In this document: positions 20,382 through 29,233 of the stretch, one piece after another | Position numbering within the stretch: the stretch's first letter is position 1 | Layout of the letters: every line of letters starts with the position of its first letter | Source: Pseudomonas palleroniana | Lineage (GTDB): Bacteria > Pseudomonadota > Gammaproteobacteria > Pseudomonadales > Pseudomonadaceae | Length of the DNA stretch: 64,000 nt | Assembly: GCF_003031675.1 (NCBI RefSeq) | Contig: NZ_PYWX01000011.1 | Location: 124,001 to 188,000, forward strand | Direction: 5' to 3' | Program-made: the position numbers and the translations under genes | Notes under the pieces: model-generated | The model's database searches: none | Told to the model about the DNA's origin: nothing | What the model saw: only the letters and a program-made list of their open reading frames with translations

Positions 20382-21887
20382 ATGTGTGGCATCGTCGGTA
20401 TCGTCGGTAAGTCGAACGTCAATCAGGCGCTGTATGACGCGCTAACCGTCCTCCAGCACCGCGGCCAGGACGCTGCCGGTATTGTGACCAGCCATGACGG
20501 CCGGTTATTCCTGCGCAAGGACAATGGCCTGGTGCGTGACGTGTTTCACCAGCGTCACATGCAGCGCCTCGTTGGGCACATGGGCATTGGCCATGTGCGT
20601 TACCCGACGGCCGGTAGCTCGACTTCGGCCGAAGCTCAACCGTTCTACGTCAACTCGCCATACGGCATTACGCTGGCGCACAACGGTAACCTGACCAACG
20701 TCGAGCAACTGGCCAAGGAGATCTACGAATCTGACCTGCGCCACGTCAACACCAGCTCTGACTCGGAAGTGTTGCTCAACGTGTTCGCTCACGAGCTGGC
20801 CCAGCGCGGCAAGCTGCAGCCGACCGAAGAAGACGTGTTCGCCGCCGTCACCGACGTGCACAACCGTTGTGTCGGTGGTTATGCGGTCGTGGCCATGGTC
20901 ACCGGTTATGGCATCGTCGGTTTCCGCGACCCCCATGGTATCCGTCCGATCGTATTCGGCCAGCGTCATACCGACGAAGGCGTCGAGTACATGATCGCTT
21001 CCGAAAGCGTGTCCCTGGACGTGCTGGGCTTCACCCTGATCCGCGACCTGGCACCGGGCGAAGCGGTGTACATCACCGAAGATGGCAAGCTGCACACCCG
21101 CCAGTGCGCGGTTGCCCCGAAACTTACCCCGTGCATCTTCGAACACGTCTACCTGGCGCGCCCGGATTCGATCATCGATGGCGTTTCGGTTTACAAGGCG
21201 CGCCTGCGCATGGGCGAGAAGCTGGCCGAGAAGATCCTGCGTGAGCGTCCTGAGCACGACATCGACGTGGTCATCCCGATTCCCGATACCAGCCGTACCG
21301 CTGCGCTGGAGTTGGCCAACCACCTGGGCGTCAAGTTCCGCGAAGGCTTTGTGAAGAACCGCTACATCGGCCGTACCTTCATCATGCCGGGGCAGGCGGC
21401 GCGCAAGAAGTCGGTGCGCCAGAAGCTCAACGCCATCGAGCTGGAATTCCGCGGCAAGAACGTCATGCTGGTGGATGACTCCATCGTGCGTGGCACCACC
21501 TGCAAGCAGATCATCCAGATGGCTCGCGAAGCCGGTGCTAAGAACGTGTACTTCTGTTCCGCTGCGCCAGCCGTGCGTTACCCGAACGTGTACGGTATCG
21601 ACATGCCGAGCGCTCACGAGTTGATCGCCCATAACCGCACCACCCAGGATGTGGCTGACCTGATCGGCGCCGACTGGCTGATCTACCAGGACCTGCCGGA
21701 CCTGATCGAAGCGGTTGGCGGTGGCAAGATCAAGATCGAGCAGTTCGACTGTGCCGTGTTCGACGGCAAGTACGTGACCGGTGATGTCGACGAGGCTTAC
21801 CTGAACAAGATCGAGCAGGCGCGTAACGACTCCTCGAAGATCAAGACCCAGGCGGTCAGTGCGATCATCGATCTGTACAACAACTGA
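20382..21887 (+). CDS. purF: Amidophosphoribosyltransferase
   Basis: Makes 5-phosphoribosylamine from PRPP and glutamine, the first step of purine synthesis. 501 residues from 20382. The protein starts MCGIVGIVG, and Cys2 becomes the N-terminal nucleophile, so the ATG rather than the TTG 9 bp upstream must be the start. AGGGG lies 8-9 bp before it. The PRPP-binding loop is [13 protein letters not shown], and the glutaminase residues in [16 protein letters not shown] are present. A compact terminator follows. Confidence 0.98.
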   Translation: MCGIVGIVGKSNVNQALYDALTVLQHRGQDAAGIVTSHDGRLFLRKDNGLVRDVFHQRHMQRLVGHMGIGHVRYPTAGSSTSAEAQPFYVNSPYGITLAHNGNLTNVEQLAKEIYESDLRHVNTSSDSEVLLNVFAHELAQRGKLQPTEEDVFAAVTDVHNRCVGGYAVVAMVTGYGIVGFRDPHGIRPIVFGQRHTDEGVEYMIASESVSLDVLGFTLIRDLAPGEAVYITEDGKLHTRQCAVAPKLTPCIFEHVYLARPDSIIDGVSVYKARLRMGEKLAEKILRERPEHDIDVVIPIPDTSRTAALELANHLGVKFREGFVKNRYIGRTFIMPGQAARKKSVRQKLNAIELEFRGKNVMLVDDSIVRGTTCKQIIQMAREAGAKNVYFCSAAPAVRYPNVYGIDMPSAHELIAHNRTTQDVADLIGADWLIYQDLPDLIEAVGGGKIKIEQFDCAVFDGKYVTGDVDEAYLNKIEQARNDSSKIKTQAVSAIIDLYNN

Positions 21888-21893
21888 GTAGAC

Positions 21894-21916
21894 ACCGGCC
21901 CTGAGGGGCCGGTTTT
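21894..21916 (+). terminator. Rho-independent terminator of purF
   Basis: An 8-bp stem (ACCGGCCC with GGGCCGGT), loop TGAG, then TTTT. It begins 6 bp after the purF stop and ends the cvpA-purF transcript before metZ. Confidence 0.85.
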
Positions 21917-21952
21917 GTATCTTAAATAAAGCATTGAGTAAGGAGTCGCAGC

Positions 21953-23164
21953 ATGAGTCAGGAATGGGATGCCGGTCGGTTGGACAGCGACCTCGATGGC
22001 GTAGCTTTCGATACCCTGGCTGTGCGCGCCGGTCAGCACCGCACCCCGGAAGGTGAGCACGGTGACCCGATGTTCTTTACCTCCAGCTACGTATTCCGCA
22101 CGGCTGCCGACGCGGCAGCGCGTTTTGCCGGTGAAGTGCCGGGCAACGTGTATTCGCGTTATACCAACCCGACCGTCCGTGCGTTCGAAGAGCGTATCGC
22201 GGCGCTGGAAGGTGCCGAGCAGGCGGTGGCCACGGCGACTGGCATGGCCGCCATCCTGGCGGTGGTGATGAGCCTGTGCAGTGCCGGCGACCACGTGCTG
22301 GTATCACGCAGTGTGTTTGGTTCGACCATCAGCCTGTTCGAAAAGTACTTCAAGCGCTTCGGTATCGAAGTGGACTACGTGCCTCTGGCGGACCTGTCCG
22401 GTTGGGATGCGGCGATCAAGCCCAACACCAAACTGCTGTTCGTCGAGTCGCCATCCAACCCGCTGGCCGAGTTGGTGGACATTGCCGCGTTGTCCGAGGT
22501 GGCGCATGCCAAGGGCGCGATGCTGGTAGTCGACAACTGCTTCTGTACCCCGGCGTTGCAGCAGCCGTTGAAACTGGGCGCGGACATCGTCGTACATTCG
22601 GCCACCAAGTTTATCGATGGCCAAGGCCGTTGCATGGGTGGCGTGGTAGCGGGGCGCAGTGAGCAGATGAAGGAAGTGGTGGGCTTCTTGCGCACCGCTG
22701 GCCCGACCCTGAGTCCTTTCAACGCCTGGATCTTCCTCAAGGGCCTGGAAACCCTCAACCTGCGCATGAAGGCCCATTGTGCCAACGCCCAGGCCCTGGC
22801 CGAGTGGCTGGAGCAGCAGGCAGGGATCGAGAAGGTGCATTACGCCGGCCTCAAGAGCCACCCGCAGCACGAGTTGGCCCAGCGCCAGCAGCGTGGTTTC
22901 GGCGCCGTGGTGAGCTTCGAAGTGAAGGGCGGCAAAGAGGGCGCCTGGCGCTTTATCGATGCCACGCGCCTGATCTCCATCACTGCGAACCTGGGTGACA
23001 GCAAAACGACTATTACTCATCCGAGCACCACCTCCCACGGCCGCCTGGCGCCGCAGGAGCGTGAGGCGGCGGGCATCCGTGACAGCCTGATTCGCATCGC
23101 GGTGGGCCTGGAAGACGTGGCCGACCTGCAGGCGGACCTGGCTCGCGGGCTGGCAGCCTTGTGA
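21953..23164 (+). CDS. metZ: O-succinylhomoserine sulfhydrylase
   Basis: PLP enzyme that makes homocysteine directly from O-succinylhomoserine and sulfide, the Pseudomonas route for methionine. 403 residues of the Cys/Met-metabolism PLP family. The Schiff-base Lys is in [16 protein letters not shown], and [19 protein letters not shown] and the PLP-stacking region are typical. AAGGAG lies 7 bp before the ATG. The downstream SDR gene overlaps the stop by 4 bp. Placement after purF is characteristic of Pseudomonas. Confidence 0.96.
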   Translation: MSQEWDAGRLDSDLDGVAFDTLAVRAGQHRTPEGEHGDPMFFTSSYVFRTAADAAARFAGEVPGNVYSRYTNPTVRAFEERIAALEGAEQAVATATGMAAILAVVMSLCSAGDHVLVSRSVFGSTISLFEKYFKRFGIEVDYVPLADLSGWDAAIKPNTKLLFVESPSNPLAELVDIAALSEVAHAKGAMLVVDNCFCTPALQQPLKLGADIVVHSATKFIDGQGRCMGGVVAGRSEQMKEVVGFLRTAGPTLSPFNAWIFLKGLETLNLRMKAHCANAQALAEWLEQQAGIEKVHYAGLKSHPQHELAQRQQRGFGAVVSFEVKGGKEGAWRFIDATRLISITANLGDSKTTITHPSTTSHGRLAPQEREAAGIRDSLIRIAVGLEDVADLQADLARGLAAL

Positions 23165-23940
23165 TCGAGTGGTCCATGGAAGCCGCGGTCGCCAGTAATG
23201 GGCGTGTCGCGCTGGTCACCGGCGCGGCGCGGGGGATCGGCCTCGGGATCGCCGCCTGGCTGATCAGCGAGGGCTGGCAGGTGGTCTTGACCGATCTGGA
23301 CCGCGAGCGTGGGTCCAAGGTGTCCAAGGTGCTGGGCGAAAATGCCTGGTTTATCAGCATGGACGTGGCTGACGAGAAACAGGTCGCCCAGGGTGTCGCC
23401 GAGGTGTTGGGGCAGTTTGGTCGCCTGGACGCGTTGGTGTGCAACGCGGCGGTCGCCGACCCGCGCAATAGCACGCTGGAAAGCCTGGAACTGGCGTATT
23501 GGAATCGTGTGCTGGCGGTAAACCTCAGTGGGCCGATGTTGTTGGCCAAGCATTGCGCGCCGTACCTGCGTGCCCATGGTGGCGCCATCGTCAACCTGGC
23601 ATCGACCCGGGCGCGTCAATCCGAACCGGACACCGAGGCCTATGCGGCGAGCAAGGGTGGCCTGCTGGCGCTGACTCACGCTTTGGCGATGAGCCTGGGG
23701 CCGGAAGTGCGAGTCAATGCCGTCAGCCCAGGCTGGATCGATGCGCGTGATCCTGCCGCACGGCGTGCCGAGCCCCTGACCGATGCCGACCATGCTCAAC
23801 ATCCGGCGGGCCGGGCCGGTACGGTGGAGGATGTGGCGGCGATGGTCGCGTGGCTGCTGTCGCGCCAGGCGGGGTTCGTTACCGGGCAGGAGTTTGTGGT
23901 GGATGGCGGTATGAGCAAGAAGATGATTTATAGCGAGTAG
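23161..23940 (+). CDS. Short-chain dehydrogenase/reductase
   Basis: A 259-residue SDR-family oxidoreductase. The cofactor loop is [20 protein letters not shown] follows near residue 92, and the catalytic Ser and YAASKGG (Tyr, Lys) are present. A GTG at 23161 overlaps the metZ stop in the form GTGA. An ATG at 23176 is the alternative, giving 254 residues. Both lack a strong ribosome site, so translational coupling to metZ is likely. The substrate is unknown. A link to sulfur amino acid metabolism rests on context only. Confidence 0.88.
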   Translation: MIEWSMEAAVASNGRVALVTGAARGIGLGIAAWLISEGWQVVLTDLDRERGSKVSKVLGENAWFISMDVADEKQVAQGVAEVLGQFGRLDALVCNAAVADPRNSTLESLELAYWNRVLAVNLSGPMLLAKHCAPYLRAHGGAIVNLASTRARQSEPDTEAYAASKGGLLALTHALAMSLGPEVRVNAVSPGWIDARDPAARRAEPLTDADHAQHPAGRAGTVEDVAAMVAWLLSRQAGFVTGQEFVVDGGMSKKMIYSE

Positions 23941-24047
23941 GGCAGGTGGCCGGCTTGAAGTAATTTTGTCTTTTTCAGAAAAACTTCAAGCGGGCTATTG
24001 ACTTAGGTCCGTTACCTGCGTAAATTTCGCGGCCTCAACGAAGCAAA

Positions 24048-24123
24048 GGGTGATTAGCTCAGCTGGGAGAGCATCTGCCTTACAAGCAGAGGGTCGGCGG
24101 TTCGATCCCGTCATCACCCACCA
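24048..24123 (+). tRNA. tRNA-Val(TAC)
   Basis: A 76-nt cloverleaf with acceptor GGGTGAT/ATCACCC, D-arm GCTCAGCTGGGAGAGC, anticodon loop CTTACAA (TAC) and TTCGATC in the T-arm. CCA is encoded. It reads GUA/GUG valine codons. It heads a cluster with two tRNA-Asp genes. Confidence 0.97.
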
Positions 24124-24178
24124 CTTCTTGAGAGTTTTGCCTTGGGGCAAGACGCAACGTTAAAGGTTGCACCGACGC

Positions 24179-24255
24179 GCAGCGGTAGTTCAGTCGGTTA
24201 GAATACCGGCCTGTCACGCCGGGGGTCGCGGGTTCGAGTCCCGTCCGCTGCGCCA
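24179..24255 (+). tRNA. tRNA-Asp(GTC), copy 1
   Basis: A 77-nt cloverleaf with acceptor GCAGCGG/CCGCTGC, anticodon loop CTGTCAC (GTC), T-loop TTCGAGT and encoded CCA. It is identical base for base to the copy at 24360. A GTTTTGCCTTGG stretch precedes each copy, suggesting that flank was duplicated with the gene. Confidence 0.97.
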
Positions 24256-24359
24256 TATTTTCCAGGTCCGATGTGTCGGGCTTGAGATCGAACAGCCAAG
24301 GCTGATTGATCAGATGTTCCAAGACAGTTGAGGTTTTGCCTTGGCTGGTCAAGCGATAC

Positions 24360-24436
24360 GCAGCGGTAGTTCAGTCGGTTAGAATACCGGCCTGTCACGC
24401 CGGGGGTCGCGGGTTCGAGTCCCGTCCGCTGCGCCA
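24360..24436 (+). tRNA. tRNA-Asp(GTC), copy 2
   Basis: A second, identical 77-nt tRNA-Asp gene 104 bp after the first, with encoded CCA. A rho-independent terminator follows at 24511, so the Val-Asp-Asp cluster is probably one transcript. Confidence 0.97.
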
Positions 24437-24510
24437 TATCTGCCTCAAGGCCCACTGAACGCCTTGAAGCACAAAGAAAGCCTCTGGCTACTTTGATCCG
24501 ATAGCAAAGA

Positions 24511-24536
24511 CCCTGGTCGAAAGACCGGGGTTTTTT
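24511..24536 (+). terminator. Terminator of the tRNA-Val/Asp/Asp cluster
   Basis: An 8-bp stem (CCCTGGTC with GACCGGGG, one G-T pair), GAAA tetraloop, then six T. A second hairpin without a T tract (24564-24571 with 24576-24583) lies between it and the convergent oxidoreductase gene. Confidence 0.88.
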
Positions 24537-24593
24537 GTTTCTGCGATTTGGAAAACTGCCCGAAGAGCCGGTGAGCCGGCTCTCACTGTGCTG

Positions 24594-25877
24594 TCAGAAC
24601 CCCAGCTTATCCCGCAGCCCGTAGTACCAGGCCCCGAGTGCCGCAAACGGCGTGCGCAGTAGTTGTCCGCCCGGAAATGGGTAGTGCGGCAGGTCGGCAA
24701 ACGCATCAAAACGCTCTGCCTGGCCTTTCAATGCCTCGGCCAATACCTTGCCTGCCAGGTGCGTGTACGTCACCCCATGGCCGCTGCAGCCCTGGGAATA
24801 GTAGATGTTGTCGCCCAGGCGCCCGACCTGCGGCAGTCGGGAGAGTGTCAGCAGGAAATTGCCGGTCCAGGCGTAGTCGATTTTCACATCCTTGAGCTGC
24901 GGAAAGGCCTTGAGCATCTTCGGTCGGATGATCGCTTCGATGTTCGCCGGATCGCGTGCTCCATACACCACGCCGCCGCCGAAGATCAGGCGCTTGTCGC
25001 GGGTGAGACGGTAATAGTCGAGCAGGTAGTTGCAGTCTTCTACGCAGTAGTCCTGCGGCAGCAGTGTCTTCGCCAGCTCATCGCCCAGTGGTGCCGTGGT
25101 GATGACTTGAGTGCCGCAGGGCATCGACTTGGCCGCCAGCTCCGGCACCAGGTTCCCCAGATAGGCGTTACCCGCGACAATGATGAATTTGGCCCTGACC
25201 TTGCCCTCGGCGGTATGCACTACCGGGTTGGCGCCGCGCTCGATGCGCACCGCCGCCGACTGTTCATAAATGACGCCCCCCAGGGACTCGACGGCCGCAG
25301 CTTCTCCCAATGCAAGGTTGAGTGGGTGGATATGCCCGCCACTCATGTCCAGCATGCCACCCACATAGTTGTCACAGGCCACCACGTCGCGAATGCGGCG
25401 TTCGTCCAGCAATTCCAGCTGAGTGTGGCCGAAGCGTTCCCACAGGCGCTTCTGCGACTCCAGATGAGCCATGTGCTTGCTGTTGAGTGCGGCGAACACG
25501 CCGCCGTCCTTCAAGTCGCACTGGATCTGATACTTGGCCACGCGCTCGCGAATGATCTTGCCGCCTTCGAATGCCATTTGTCCCAGCAACTGGGCTTGCC
25601 TGGGGCCGACACTGCGCTCGATCACATCGATGTCACGGCTATAGCTGTTGACGATTTGCCCGCCATTACGACCCGAGGCGCCGAACCCCACTTTGGCGGC
25701 CTCCAGCACCGTCACGCGAAAACCGTTTTCCAGCAGGAACAGCGCGCTGGAAAGACCGGTGTAGCCGGCGCCGATCACGCATACATCGGTTTCGACTTCG
25801 CCTTGCAACGTCGGACGAGGCGGGACCGCATTGGCGGACGCTGCGTAATACGACTGGGGGTAGGGGGTGTTCGCCAT
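24594..25877 (-). CDS. FAD-dependent oxidoreductase, gamma-glutamylputrescine oxidase-like
   Basis: A 427-residue DAO-family flavoenzyme, most like PuuB/PauB, which oxidise gamma-glutamylputrescine in putrescine breakdown. The Rossmann FAD loop VCVIGAGYTGLSSALFLLEN is at about residue 31, followed by FGASGRNGGQIVNSYSRD, the part that covers the flavin in this family. The C-terminal FAD segment YSQGCSGHGVTYTHLAGKVL is present. Length is normal, and there is no signal peptide. It is a lone gene between tRNA genes and convergent with them. No other polyamine genes are in the window, so the exact amine is uncertain. Confidence 0.85.
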   Translation of the reverse strand: MANTPYPQSYYAASANAVPPRPTLQGEVETDVCVIGAGYTGLSSALFLLENGFRVTVLEAAKVGFGASGRNGGQIVNSYSRDIDVIERSVGPRQAQLLGQMAFEGGKIIRERVAKYQIQCDLKDGGVFAALNSKHMAHLESQKRLWERFGHTQLELLDERRIRDVVACDNYVGGMLDMSGGHIHPLNLALGEAAAVESLGGVIYEQSAAVRIERGANPVVHTAEGKVRAKFIIVAGNAYLGNLVPELAAKSMPCGTQVITTAPLGDELAKTLLPQDYCVEDCNYLLDYYRLTRDKRLIFGGGVVYGARDPANIEAIIRPKMLKAFPQLKDVKIDYAWTGNFLLTLSRLPQVGRLGDNIYYSQGCSGHGVTYTHLAGKVLAEALKGQAERFDAFADLPHYPFPGGQLLRTPFAALGAWYYGLRDKLGF

Positions 25878-26020
25878 CCTGGAACCTCTGTTTTATATTT
25901 TTTACGAGTGCTCCGATCCTACCTGAGTTGAAAATTGCCTGCCAGCCACCGAAAAACCATGGGCATACCCGCCGCAAATAAAAAATTCGCATATTCATAG
26001 GGTTAGCTGCAAAAAAGATG

Positions 26021-26048
26021 TTGACACCCCTCCGGAATTCCGTAGAAT
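26021..26048 (+). promoter_or_regulatory. Sigma-70 promoter of tRNA-Val(GAC)
   Basis: A perfect -35 box TTGACA (26021-26026), a 16-bp spacer and the -10 box TAGAAT (26043-26048), ending 13 bp before the tRNA gene. The spacer carries the small palindrome CCGGAATTCCG. Confidence 0.85.
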
Positions 26049-26061
26049 GCCGCCTCACAGC

Positions 26062-26138
26062 AGGCACGTAGCTCAGTTGGTTAGAGCACCACCTTGACAT
26101 GGTGGGGGTCGTTGGTTCGAGTCCAATCGCGCCTACCA
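26062..26138 (+). tRNA. tRNA-Val(GAC)
   Basis: A 77-nt cloverleaf with anticodon loop TTGACAT (GAC), D-arm GCTCAGTTGGTTAGAGC, T-loop TTCGAGT and encoded CCA. The acceptor arms AGGCACG and CGCGCCT pair except for an A-C at position 5-68. It has its own promoter and terminator. Confidence 0.95.
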
Positions 26139-26169
26139 AACAAAATCCGCTCTGCTGGGCGGTCTGGAA

Positions 26170-26198
26170 GGGCTCACCGAAAGGTGGGCCCTTTTTTT
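26170..26198 (+). terminator. Terminator of tRNA-Val(GAC)
   Basis: A 9-bp stem (GGGCTCACC with GGTGGGCCC), GAAA tetraloop, then seven T, 31 bp after the tRNA 3' end. Confidence 0.92.
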
Positions 26199-26918
26199 GT
26201 TGTCCGCGATTTGCACAGCGCTCGCAAACATCCACCTCAGGACGCTAGTTCGCGCCCGTCTCCAGGTACTCGATCAATGATTGGGGAATTCGACAGCGTC
26301 CTATATGAATCAGGCGCTATCGGGTACGCCCTTGGAATCAACAGGGTTGGTCTTGATACTGGGCACGACGGTCGGATTACGCGCATAACCTGAACCGCTA
26401 TACGGATCCCTATGCCCCGTATGTGCGAGGTCGTCAGCAGAAAAGCTGCGCCACCCCAAGCAGGCAGATAATCTGGACGACCACCTGGCAGCGGATCTCG
26501 CCCAACGTCGCTGTTGCCTTACTCATTTGCCCGGCATACATATCGGCTAGCCTCTTGATCGGTACTGGCGCTGTGGATTTTGCCCAGATACAGCACTGCA
26601 TTATTGAGTGTAGGCGCTGATCCAGAATTTTCACGACTGAATTCGACTCTCGGCCATGGAGGTGTCGCCGGGGCTGAACGACTGGACCACGCCAGGTAAA
26701 CCGGCGCCGATCACCCACAAAAATTATTGGTTTGCAGCAACAATTTTTCTTGTTGGACACCCCCCGGCCCAAGCGGCAAAGATGCCGCCACTGTCGCTCG
26801 ACCTTCCAGGTCAACAATAAAAAAACCTAGCCGACTGCACGCCACTTTCATGCTGTGAGCCCTTTGCTCACATCCTGCTGTAATGGCGCCGCAGCGCGCA
26901 CTAAAGGACCTCTCCGCC
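26199..26918. other. 720-bp stretch without a supportable gene
   Basis: ORFs here are short, on both strands, without ribosome sites or family-like sequence. The composition is less GC-rich and more irregular than the flanks. The last 20 bp hold the AAAGGA ribosome site of the DUF969 gene. This may be decayed coding DNA, but I could not identify a parent. Confidence 0.5.
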
Positions 26919-27635
26919 ATGCAAACAGTTGTGAACTTATGGCCGTTGATCGGCGTACTCGTCATCGTGGTCGGCTTTGTATTGCGCTTCAATCCGCTGT
27001 TGGTGGTCACCGCCGCGGCCATCGCCACCGGGCTCGCCGCCCAATTCCCGCTGGAAAAAATACTGACTTCCATGGGGGATGGCTTCCTTCAGACCCGCGC
27101 CCTGCAATTGATTCTGTTATTACCGCTGGCGGTGATCGGCTTGTTGGAGCGCCATGGCTTGCGCCTGCATGCGCAAAACTGGATCGCCCGCTTCGAACGT
27201 GCCACGGTCGGGCGTTTGCTGATCATGTATCTGTTTGTGCGTGAGTCCACGGCGGCCATGGGGCTGACCAGCCTGGGTGGCCATCCGCAAATGGTACGGC
27301 CACTCTTGGCGCCGATGGCCGAAGGCGCAGCGGAAAAACGCTTTGGCAAGTTACCGGACAAGCTGCGCCACAAGGTTCTGGCCATGTGCGCCGCCACCGA
27401 CAACGTCGGGTTGTTTTTTGGTGAGGACATCTTTGTCGCCTTCGGTGCGATTGCGTTGATGCACACCTTTTTGCTGGGTTCGGGAATTGATGTGGAACCG
27501 TTGCACATTGCGGTGTGGGGCATCCCGACGGCGATCTGCGCCTTCATCATTCATGCGATCCGGCTCCATCGCTTCGATCGACGACTGACCCGCGAGATGA
27601 GCCCCGCTGGTGTCCCGGTGGAGGCCGCTCAATGA
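26919..27635 (+). CDS. DUF969 family membrane protein
   Basis: A 238-residue integral membrane protein with about five or six hydrophobic segments, beginning MQTVVNLWPLIGVLVIVVGF. The ATG at 26919 has AAAGGA 10 bp upstream, and the upstream in-frame extension is not membrane-like. The polar middle includes YLFVRESTAAMGLTSLGGH and ATDNVGLFFGEDIFVAFGA, sequences that suggest a transport core rather than an anchor. The stop overlaps the start of the DUF979 gene in the form ATGA, so the two are probably halves of one membrane complex. The function is not established. The pcp gene downstream points to pyroglutamate or a related solute. Confidence 0.88.
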   Translation: MQTVVNLWPLIGVLVIVVGFVLRFNPLLVVTAAAIATGLAAQFPLEKILTSMGDGFLQTRALQLILLLPLAVIGLLERHGLRLHAQNWIARFERATVGRLLIMYLFVRESTAAMGLTSLGGHPQMVRPLLAPMAEGAAEKRFGKLPDKLRHKVLAMCAATDNVGLFFGEDIFVAFGAIALMHTFLLGSGIDVEPLHIAVWGIPTAICAFIIHAIRLHRFDRRLTREMSPAGVPVEAAQ

Positions 27636-28582
27636 TCATTTCCATTCAATACCTTTACTGGCTGGCGGGTGTCCTGTTGCTGATCACCGCGGGCATGATC
27701 CTGCTCGACCGTACCCACCCCAAGCGTTGGTCCAGCGCAGTGTTCTGGCTGTTGTTTGCCGTGCCGTTCCTGGCAGGGGAGCGCCTGCCCTCGGTGGTCA
27801 TCGGCGTCGGAGTGGTGGTGATGGCGTTGATCGCGGGTCTGGGCGGCGTTGGCCGTGGCCAGCACGCCGAGCTGCACGACAAGGCTTCCCGCGCCAGTGC
27901 CGGGCGCCTGGGCCACAAGCTGTTTATCCCGGCGTTGGCCATACCGCTGACCACGGTGATCGGCTCGGTATTGCTCAAGCACACCGAAGTTGGCGGTGTA
28001 CCGCTGCTGGACCCGAAGAATACAACCTTTGTCTCCCTGGGCATCGGCTGCCTGATTGCGCTTGGCCTGGCCTGCTGGCTGACCCGTGATACGCCGGTAC
28101 AAGCCTTGCGTGAATCGCGCCGTCTGACCGAAGCCCTAGGCTGGGCCATGGTATTGCCGCAGATGCTGGCAATGCTCGGGTTGCTGTTCAACGAGGCCGG
28201 GGTAGGCACTGCGGTCGCCCACGTCACTACCACCTATATCAACCTGGATTACAAGTGGGTGGCGGTGATGGTTTATGTGCTGGGCATGGCCTTGTTTACC
28301 GTGATCATGGGCAATGGGTTTGCCGCGTTCCCTGTCATGACCGGCGGTGTCGGCGTGCCGGTACTGGTGGGAATTTACGGCGGCAACCCGGCGGTGATGG
28401 CCGCCATCGGTATGTTTTCCGGCTACTGCGGAACGCTGATGACGCCGATGGCGGCCAACTTCAATATCGTTCCGGCGGCTTTACTGGAGTTGCCCGATAA
28501 AAATGCGGTGATCAAGGCGCAGATACCGACTGCATTGATGATGCTTCTGGTCAATATCGTGCTGCTCTACCTGTTGATGTGA
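27632..28582 (+). CDS. DUF979 family membrane protein
   Basis: A 316-residue integral membrane protein with about nine hydrophobic segments, starting MIISIQYLYWLAGVLLLITA. GGAG lies 8 bp before the ATG. The C-terminal part has glycine-rich, polar loops (VIMGNGFAAFPVMTGGVGVP and GYCGTLMTPMAANFNIVPAA) of the type seen in secondary transporters. It overlaps the DUF969 gene by 4 bp, and pcp begins 7 bp after its stop. DUF969 and DUF979 proteins are commonly paired. I infer a two-component transporter, but no substrate has been shown by sequence. Confidence 0.88.
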   Translation: MIISIQYLYWLAGVLLLITAGMILLDRTHPKRWSSAVFWLLFAVPFLAGERLPSVVIGVGVVVMALIAGLGGVGRGQHAELHDKASRASAGRLGHKLFIPALAIPLTTVIGSVLLKHTEVGGVPLLDPKNTTFVSLGIGCLIALGLACWLTRDTPVQALRESRRLTEALGWAMVLPQMLAMLGLLFNEAGVGTAVAHVTTTYINLDYKWVAVMVYVLGMALFTVIMGNGFAAFPVMTGGVGVPVLVGIYGGNPAVMAAIGMFSGYCGTLMTPMAANFNIVPAALLELPDKNAVIKAQIPTALMMLLVNIVLLYLLM

Positions 28583-28589
28583 GGCCACT

Positions 28590-29219
28590 ATGCAAATTGT
28601 GCTGCTGACGGGCTTCGAGCCTTTTGATAACGACCGGGTGAACCCCTCGTGGGAGGCCGTGCGCCAGTTGGATGGCGTGCTGTTGAGCGAGAATGTGCAG
28701 ATAGTTGCGCGTTGCTTGCCCTGCGCATTCGCCACCGCTGCCGAGAGCCTGCTCCGGTGGATCCACGAATTGCACCCGGTCATGGTCATCGCCACGGGCT
28801 TGGGCCCTGGGCGTAGCGATATTTCCATCGAGCGTATTGCGATCAACGTTAACGATGCGCGCATTCCCGACAATCTTGGGGCGCAGCCGATTGATACGCC
28901 AGTGCTGGACGGCGGCCCGGCTGCGTACTTCTCGACATTGCCGATCAAGAGCATGGTCAGGGCGGTGCGCGAGGCGGGTATTGCGGCCTCGGTTTCGCAG
29001 ACAGCGGGGACGTTTGTGTGCAACCAGGTGTTTTATCGGTTGCAGCATGCACTGGCGGGGTCTGCGGTGCGCAGTGGGTTTATTCATGTACCGGGCCTGC
29101 CTGAATCGGGCGAGCCGTCGATGGCGTTATCGACGGTAGTGGAGGGGCTGCGTGTTGCGGTTTCGGCAGCCTGGCAAACCCACGTCGACATCGTGCTGGG
29201 CGGTGGTCAGGTAAGCTGA
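28590..29219 (+). CDS. pcp: Pyrrolidone-carboxylate peptidase
   Basis: Removes N-terminal pyroglutamate from peptides, in the cytoplasm. 209 residues, peptidase family C15. The signature LLTGFEPFDNDRVNPSWEAV is at the N-terminus. The catalytic Cys lies in TAGTFVCNQVFYRL, preceded by the Glu region SIERIAINVND, and His lies in SGFIHVPGLPE. It is the third gene of a tight operon with DUF969 and DUF979, so pyroglutamyl peptides or 5-oxoproline are likely handled by the whole unit. Confidence 0.95.
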   Translation: MQIVLLTGFEPFDNDRVNPSWEAVRQLDGVLLSENVQIVARCLPCAFATAAESLLRWIHELHPVMVIATGLGPGRSDISIERIAINVNDARIPDNLGAQPIDTPVLDGGPAAYFSTLPIKSMVRAVREAGIAASVSQTAGTFVCNQVFYRLQHALAGSAVRSGFIHVPGLPESGEPSMALSTVVEGLRVAVSAAWQTHVDIVLGGGQVS

Positions 29220-29233
29220 CGACGGGCTTTCCC

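Noticed and set aside
26434..26817. 127-codon minus frame in the gap before DUF969
   Set aside because: No start signal, no hydrophobic or domain pattern and irregular composition. Treated as non-coding.
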